DNA from: Verrucomicrobiales bacterium
Lineage (GTDB): Bacteria > Verrucomicrobiota > Verrucomicrobiia > Verrucomicrobiales > DEV007
Assembly: GCA_013003335.1 (NCBI GenBank)
Contig: JABDJT010000582.1
Coordinates: forward strand, 1-10,808
Direction of reading: 5' to 3'
DNA length: 10,808 nucleotides
Shown here: one piece after another, positions 7,209-10,808 of the stretch
Numbering within the stretch: position 1 is the stretch's first letter
Layout: every line of letters starts with the position of its first letter
Position numbers and translations under genes: made by a program
Notes under the pieces: model-generated
The model's database searches: none
What the model was told of the DNA's origin: nothing
The model's input: only the letters and a program-made list of their open reading frames with translations

Positions 7209-7886
7209 TTACTGGTCGTCGTCCTGCACGGTGGCGCCGAGCCGGGTGTTCGGGTTCGATTTGGGATCGGAGGCGTATTTGCTGCGTCCTCTGTCGGCTT
7301 TGTGAATCCCCATGAGGCGTCCTTGAGTGCTGCCTTCTTCGTCCAGGCCTCTTTGACCGGGCAGGAGATACCGGACACCGGGGGACAGGTCGTAACCGAT
7401 CTGCATGGTTTTGCCGGTGAGTTCGCCGGATTCCGGATCGAGCCAGCCAAATTTCAGAGCGTCCTCGGAAATTTCGATGACCTTGAGGAATTCGGTTTGT
7501 TCAGCAAGGAGTTGATCGACGATTTTTCCTTTTTCCAGGACCATGTCTCCGACCAACAGGCGCAGGCCGCGAGGACCGACGGATCGGCCACCGACCGGCA
7601 TGGAGAGCAGCTTGGAGCGAATCCGCGTTTCCTGGGAGTCTTCCCCGGCCTCGGGGACTTCCTCTTCTTCGGGAGCGCGCTTGACGTATGGGTTTCGCTC
7701 GGTGGGCTTGACGAGAAGCGGACGCTTTTCGCTCGGTTTCATCTCGATTGTCCGGGAGGAAATCAGGGTGAGGTCCGGTCCCTCCGGGATTGCCGTGCCC
7801 GCAGAGTCGTCCTGGGCTCCGGAAAAACCGGGCAGGGCGAGAGAGAGGATGGCGGGAAGGGTGAATTTCAAGTTCGGGGTATTCAT
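7209..7886 (-). CDS. Exported periplasmic protein in the PilP position
   Basis: 225 residues. Residues 1-24 form a signal peptide (hydrophobic LPAILSLALPGF, then SGA before Gln25); no lipobox Cys is present, so it is probably soluble periplasmic rather than a lipoprotein like typical PilP. A charged, proline-containing stretch carries TERNPYVKR (62-70), which recalls the R-[DN]-P-F segment in GspC and PilP, and an acidic EEEEVPEAGEDSQE run follows. The middle (about 105-175) looks like a small beta domain, and the C-terminus is Gly, Asp and Gln-rich and probably disordered. It lies directly after the PilN- and PilO-like genes, exactly where pilP stands in classical pilMNOPQ clusters. A link between the inner-membrane PilNO complex and a secretin is therefore the best guess. 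Sequence support for homology is weak. It could be an unrelated lineage-specific periplasmic component. Confidence 0.7.
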   Translation of the reverse strand: MNTPNLKFTLPAILSLALPGFSGAQDDSAGTAIPEGPDLTLISSRTIEMKPSEKRPLLVKPTERNPYVKRAPEEEEVPEAGEDSQETRIRSKLLSMPVGGRSVGPRGLRLLVGDMVLEKGKIVDQLLAEQTEFLKVIEISEDALKFGWLDPESGELTGKTMQIGYDLSPGVRYLLPGQRGLDEEGSTQGRLMGIHKADRGRSKYASDPKSNPNTRLGATVQDDDQ

Positions 7887-7934
7887 GGTGATGTCCGATC
7901 TGATTGACTAAAAGTTTGTGAATTCGGCGGCCGG

Positions 7935-8471
7935 TCAGCTTTTGAGGACGGGGACCTGCACGGTGAGTTCGACGTGGATGTTGTTGGCCCGGTCTCCGCG
8001 GATGAGGCGGCACTTGGAAATCCGGGCGGCCGGAATTTCCTCTTCGAGTTTTCCAAGCCAGTTCAGGGTCTTGGTGTAGTCGTCCTCGATCACGAGGGTG
8101 GCGACCAGGGCGCGGGAAATCTGTTCTTCGGTATCCAGTTCCCGTTCCTCGTATTTCTGAGAGAGCAGGAAAATGTCACCGTTCCGGACCAGTTCCGAGA
8201 TTCGCTGTTCCCCGGCTTGCGGGTTCGCGACAGCTTCGAAGTGAGGCAACCATTCGTGATAGACGGTCCTCAGGTCGGCGGTCTTGGAATCGACCGTTTT
8301 CAGCTTGATCTCAGCGACACGCCGCTGTTGTTCGGCCATTTCCGCCTGGTTTTTGGTTTCTTCAGCGGCTTCACGGGCGGTGACGGCACGGGCACGCATT
8401 TTCTGCGTGCCGTACAGCATCGCGCCGATAAACAGCATCAGGAGAATGCAGGCGACTTTGTGATTACTCAT
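7935..8471 (-). CDS. PilO/GspM-like inner-membrane alignment protein
   Basis: 178 residues. After four residues there is a single membrane segment (about 6-22, VACILLMLFIGAMLYG), then a charged heptad-like helix (about 26-62) typical of a coiled coil, and a C-terminal domain of about 100 residues. The segment DYTKTLNWLGKLEEEIPAAR (131-150), followed by alternating strands ending in VELTVQVPV, matches the layout of the ferredoxin-like domain of PilO and GspM (DY..L..FL..LE..P). PilO pairs with PilN in the inner membrane and connects the platform and PilM to periplasmic parts. The gene follows the PilN-like gene after 36 bases and precedes the PilP-position gene by 48. No Shine-Dalgarno sequence is visible before its ATG. 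The assignment rests on topology, this motif and gene order. Confidence 0.68.
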   Translation of the reverse strand: MSNHKVACILLMLFIGAMLYGTQKMRARAVTAREAAEETKNQAEMAEQQRRVAEIKLKTVDSKTADLRTVYHEWLPHFEAVANPQAGEQRISELVRNGDIFLLSQKYEERELDTEEQISRALVATLVIEDDYTKTLNWLGKLEEEIPAARISKCRLIRGDRANNIHVELTVQVPVLKS

Positions 8472-8507
8472 GGTTTGTTCGGGTAAAGATGGGGTTTCTT
8501 GGGGAGA

Positions 8508-9059
8508 TTACTTGTCGTTCCAGATCAGGGTGGCCTGGAAGTCGGTGGCGTTGCGGCCTTTCACCTGGTTGGCGGAATAAGTCTGGAAGTTCAGGGCGGT
8601 AACGGCGTCCAGCGTCGTTTCAATCTGCTGACTTCCGTTGTCTCCGTTGATTTTCAGCTGCATGAAGGTATGCGCCGGAATCTCCGGATTGCGGTCGAGG
8701 GACAGTTCCGCGATGGAGCTGTTTTTCGTCATGCTGCGACCGATGGCGACCGTCACGGGCTGAATCGGGCGACAGCCCTCGAGCCACTTGGCGATTCCTT
8801 CGGCCCGCTGGGCGATTTCGACGATTTCCGTCTGTTTTCCGACGATGGTGGACTGTTCGGCCTGGGCGGCCTGAAGCCGTTCCTGCCAGATTTCTTCGGA
8901 CGCCTTGTGAGTGCGGAAACTGAGGAAGAAAAACAGGCACAGAAGTCCTGACAGCAGGACGCACCCGTAAAATGCGATGGGGACGAGTTTGAAAGCCGGG
9001 GGCAGACCGCCGGAAACGTTGGCGCGTTCGGTTTTCAGGTCGTGGATGATATTTTCCAT
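8508..9059 (-). CDS. PilN/GspL-C-like inner-membrane protein
   Basis: 183 residues. A short cytoplasmic N-terminus (1-24) precedes one membrane helix at about 25-48 (LVPIAFYGCVLLSGLLCLFFFLSF), a predicted coiled coil at about 52-92 (ASEEIWQERLQAAQAEQ), and a periplasmic alpha/beta domain at about 98-183. ELSLDRNPEIPAHTFMQLKI, followed by a helix and the strand DFQATLIW, fits the ferredoxin-like domain of PilN and of the GspL C-terminal half. In PilN the cytoplasmic tail binds PilM, normally through an INLLP-type motif. Here the tail starts MENIIHDLKTER and that motif is not recognisable, which matches the equally diverged PilM-like neighbour. The gene starts 48 bases after the PilM-like gene. 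Function is inferred from topology and gene order. Confidence 0.68.
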   Translation of the reverse strand: MENIIHDLKTERANVSGGLPPAFKLVPIAFYGCVLLSGLLCLFFFLSFRTHKASEEIWQERLQAAQAEQSTIVGKQTEIVEIAQRAEGIAKWLEGCRPIQPVTVAIGRSMTKNSSIAELSLDRNPEIPAHTFMQLKINGDNGSQQIETTLDAVTALNFQTYSANQVKGRNATDFQATLIWNDK

Positions 9060-9107
9060 GGTTCTGATCGAAATGGTTGATGATGGATGGATTCAGCAGG
9101 GGGTCGG

Positions 9108-9974
9108 TTAGAATTGGCCGAGCAGGGTCCAGAGCTGGTGGGGTTCGGTGACATCGGTCACATGAAGGTTCCCGAGCAGCCCCATGTATTGCTTGGCAAA
9201 CTCGTTTTCCGGGGCCTCGCCCATGAATACCACGCGGGTTTCCGGATCGGCGGATTCCACGTAGGGCTTCAGCATCTGCTGAATGGCGTTGGTGTCCCCG
9301 GCGGACAAACCGGATCGGGAACGCAGTTCCTGCCATTGACCTTTTTTCTGGCGAAGCACGCAGAGTGAATTGTCGCACCAGGTGATCACGATCAGGTTCT
9401 GGTCCTTGAAAGCCGCATCGCTATTGATCCGGTTGAGGAGAAAACCGGTCATGGCAAACAGGCCGCAGCAGATTCGCGCCGGGCGGATGTTGTGACTGCG
9501 CATCGATTCCTCGACCGTTTTGATCATGGATTCGTCACTGGCGAGGACCAGGCTGGCACTCGTTTCCGGGTTGTGGTGAAGCGCATATCGCTTCGTCCGG
9601 TCACACTTGGTGCCGAGAATCGATTTCGGATTCGTCCGCACCGTGTCTTCCCAGCCTTTTGTCCGGGAGAGGTTGTGCTCGAGGCTGATCACGAAGCGGT
9701 TGTTCAGCGAAACGCCGATCCAACCATCATCGGAATTCTGGCGCCAGCCGTCCGCCATCTGAGCGGCCACGTCTGTGAATTCGCCATCGGCAACGCCGGT
9801 GTTTTCCACCTTGCCGCGCTTGTTGAGAAACGCCCAGGAGACCTGGCCGCGGCCGACGTTCACCAGGCACGCCTTGCGGCCGGGAAATCGTTTGCTCCAC
9901 GGAAAACGGGGGTTGTCTGCCTCGGGCCGGAAGGCGGCGAAGGTCAGTACGTCTTTGATGTCACGGAATTCCAT
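9108..9974 (-). CDS. PilM-like cytoplasmic protein with a degenerate actin-type fold
   Basis: 288 residues with no signal peptide or membrane segment, so it is cytoplasmic. It sits between a PilT-like ATPase and a PilN-like gene, the usual place of pilM. PilM is an actin-like (ASKHA) protein that binds the PilN tail and links the motors to the inner-membrane complex. Possible remnants of the nucleotide-binding motifs are ACLVNVGRGQVSWAFL (35-50, phosphate-1 position, without the usual Asp), LIVITWCDNSLCVL (194-207, phosphate-2 position) and TRVVFMGEAPENEF (246-259, adenosine position). The first lacks the D-x-G core, so ATP binding is doubtful. Canonical PilM is about 350 residues, so this is short. 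Only 5 bases separate it from the ATPase stop codon, implying translational coupling. The assignment is an inference from position and weak motifs; GspL N-terminal domain is an alternative. Confidence 0.6.
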   Translation of the reverse strand: MEFRDIKDVLTFAAFRPEADNPRFPWSKRFPGRKACLVNVGRGQVSWAFLNKRGKVENTGVADGEFTDVAAQMADGWRQNSDDGWIGVSLNNRFVISLEHNLSRTKGWEDTVRTNPKSILGTKCDRTKRYALHHNPETSASLVLASDESMIKTVEESMRSHNIRPARICCGLFAMTGFLLNRINSDAAFKDQNLIVITWCDNSLCVLRQKKGQWQELRSRSGLSAGDTNAIQQMLKPYVESADPETRVVFMGEAPENEFAKQYMGLLGNLHVTDVTEPHQLWTLLGQF

Positions 9975-9979
9975 TTGTT

Positions 9980-10808
9980 TCAGCTGGTTGTGGGTTGTTC
10001 TTGGTGATTACTTCTTGAAATCAGTTCAGCTTCCTGGTGCAGGTATTCCGCCACCTCGTGATCGGAAAAGCCGGTAGGAGGGCGCACGCTGGATTTGAGG
10101 CCCTCGAATTCGCGGGCGGCCAGGCTCTGCTCGAAATTCTGCATGCCCTTGGTTTGGCCGGTCTCCAATTCGTGATCGAGACGCTTGAAATCGCCCCGCC
10201 GGATCATTCCGGTCACCGAATCATAGGGGAACATGATTTCGTGAATCGCGAAGCGGCGTTGCTTTTCCTTATCAAACAGAAGCTGCTGACAAAGAATCAT
10301 CCGCATCGAGTCCGCGAACGACAGCATTGCGTTCTCCAATCGATCACTCGGAACCAGTTTCAAAAATCGCTGCACCGTTTGGGCAGCTGATGAAGTGTGC
10401 ATCGTCGCGATCACGACGTGACCGGTTTCCGAGGCCTGCAGGGCGATTTCCGCCGTTTCACCATCCCGAATCTCACCAATCATGATGACATCGGGGGCCT
10501 GACGAAGGGCAGCACGCAGAGATTGTCCAAAATCGAGCTCATCCCCGCCCATTTCCCGCTGGGTGACCAGGGTGGGGAGATCGGTCGGTAAAATGTATTC
10601 GATCGGATCCTCGAAAGTGATGACGTGCTCGCGCCGGCGGGCGGCCCGGGCCGTAATCATCGAGGCAATAGTGGTCGACTTACCGGAACCGGTGGCACCG
10701 CAGACCAGGAACAAGCCGTTATCTGCTTCGAGATAGGATTTCAGAGCCTGCGGAGGCAGGGAAATCTGTTCAGGGGTTGGAATCTCATCCGGCAGCAAAC
10801 GCATGACC
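9980..10808 (-). CDS. PilT-like retraction-type ATPase, 5' end outside the window
   Basis: Hexameric motor ATPase of the PilT/VirB11/GspE superfamily; the family powers pilus retraction. The frame is open to the right edge; the Met at 10804 is unlikely to be the start, because it falls in the linker just before the RecA-like domain and the N-terminal PAS-like domain is missing. Counting from that Met: Walker A GATGSGKST (36-44), Asp box FEDPIEY (64-70), Walker B DVIMIGEIRD with catalytic Glu111, and His box GHVVIATMHT (128-137). The C-terminal part keeps the PilT signature KGMQNFEQSL (219-228). The AIRNLIRE motif required for retraction is degenerate here (SVTGMIRRG, 196-204). The zinc-binding tetracysteine insert of PilB/GspE is absent, so a retraction-type ATPase is the better call. 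It is the first visible gene of the cluster, 5 bases before the PilM-like gene; the operon probably continues upstream. Confidence 0.9.
   Translation of the reverse strand, partial: VMRLLPDEIPTPEQISLPPQALKSYLEADNGLFLVCGATGSGKSTTIASMITARAARRREHVITFEDPIEYILPTDLPTLVTQREMGGDELDFGQSLRAALRQAPDVIMIGEIRDGETAEIALQASETGHVVIATMHTSSAAQTVQRFLKLVPSDRLENAMLSFADSMRMILCQQLLFDKEKQRRFAIHEIMFPYDSVTGMIRRGDFKRLDHELETGQTKGMQNFEQSLAAREFEGLKSSVRPPTGFSDHEVAEYLHQEAELISRSNHQEQPTTS

Noticed and set aside
7140..7907. 255-codon plus-strand open frame opposite the PilP-position gene
   Set aside because: Gly/Arg-rich antisense shadow without domains. The minus-strand frame has a signal peptide, fits the operon spacing and ends just before the next gene.
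8472..8482. 11-base match GGTTTGTTCGG shared with 6173-6183
   Set aside because: Exact repeats of this length are expected several times by chance in 10.8 kb, and the 8472 copy is not part of a palindrome.

Overview
The window looks like a moderately GC-rich Gram-negative chromosome, most likely from the Planctomycetota-Verrucomicrobiota group and probably Verrucomicrobiota. That placement is inferred from gene content: a secreted, formylglycine-type sulfatase fused to an alpha/beta hydrolase, next to a strongly diverged type IV pilus / type II secretion-like gene cluster. No rRNA, tRNA or marker gene in the window settles the taxonomy.

Layout: (1) The left edge (1-136, minus strand) holds the first 45 codons of a probable lipoprotein or membrane-anchored protein running off the window. 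(2) A 186-base divergent intergenic region follows. (3) At 323-2737 (plus) lies an exported 804-residue sulfatase-hydrolase fusion. (4) A 14-bp perfect hairpin at 2737-2767 sits between the convergent stop codons and probably ends transcription from both sides. (5) From 2780 to the right edge, nine genes run on the minus strand as one apparent operon, with gaps of 5-63 bases. In transcription order they are: a PilT-like ATPase (5' end cut by the window edge), a PilM-like degenerate actin-fold protein, PilN-like and PilO-like single-pass proteins, a signal-peptide protein in the PilP position, a PilW/GspJ-like prepilin, a large GspK/PilX-like protein, a PilV/GspI-like prepilin and a PilC/GspF-like platform protein.

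How they fit together: PilT/PilM/PilN/PilO/PilP/PilC-like components are the cytoplasmic motor, adaptor, inner-membrane alignment complex and platform of type IV filament machines. The three prepilin-like proteins would make a minor-pilin tip or priming complex. The window shows no secretin, assembly ATPase (PilB/GspE), prepilin peptidase or obvious major pilin, so those must be encoded elsewhere or upstream of the window. The assignments from PilM to PilP rest mainly on gene order, topology and short motifs. The ATPase, platform protein and prepilin signals are clear.

The most interesting points are the two-enzyme sulfatase fusion with both active sites intact, the diverged PilMNOP module, the large GspK/PilX-like protein, and a 31-bp palindrome found both at the operon end and inside the operon.
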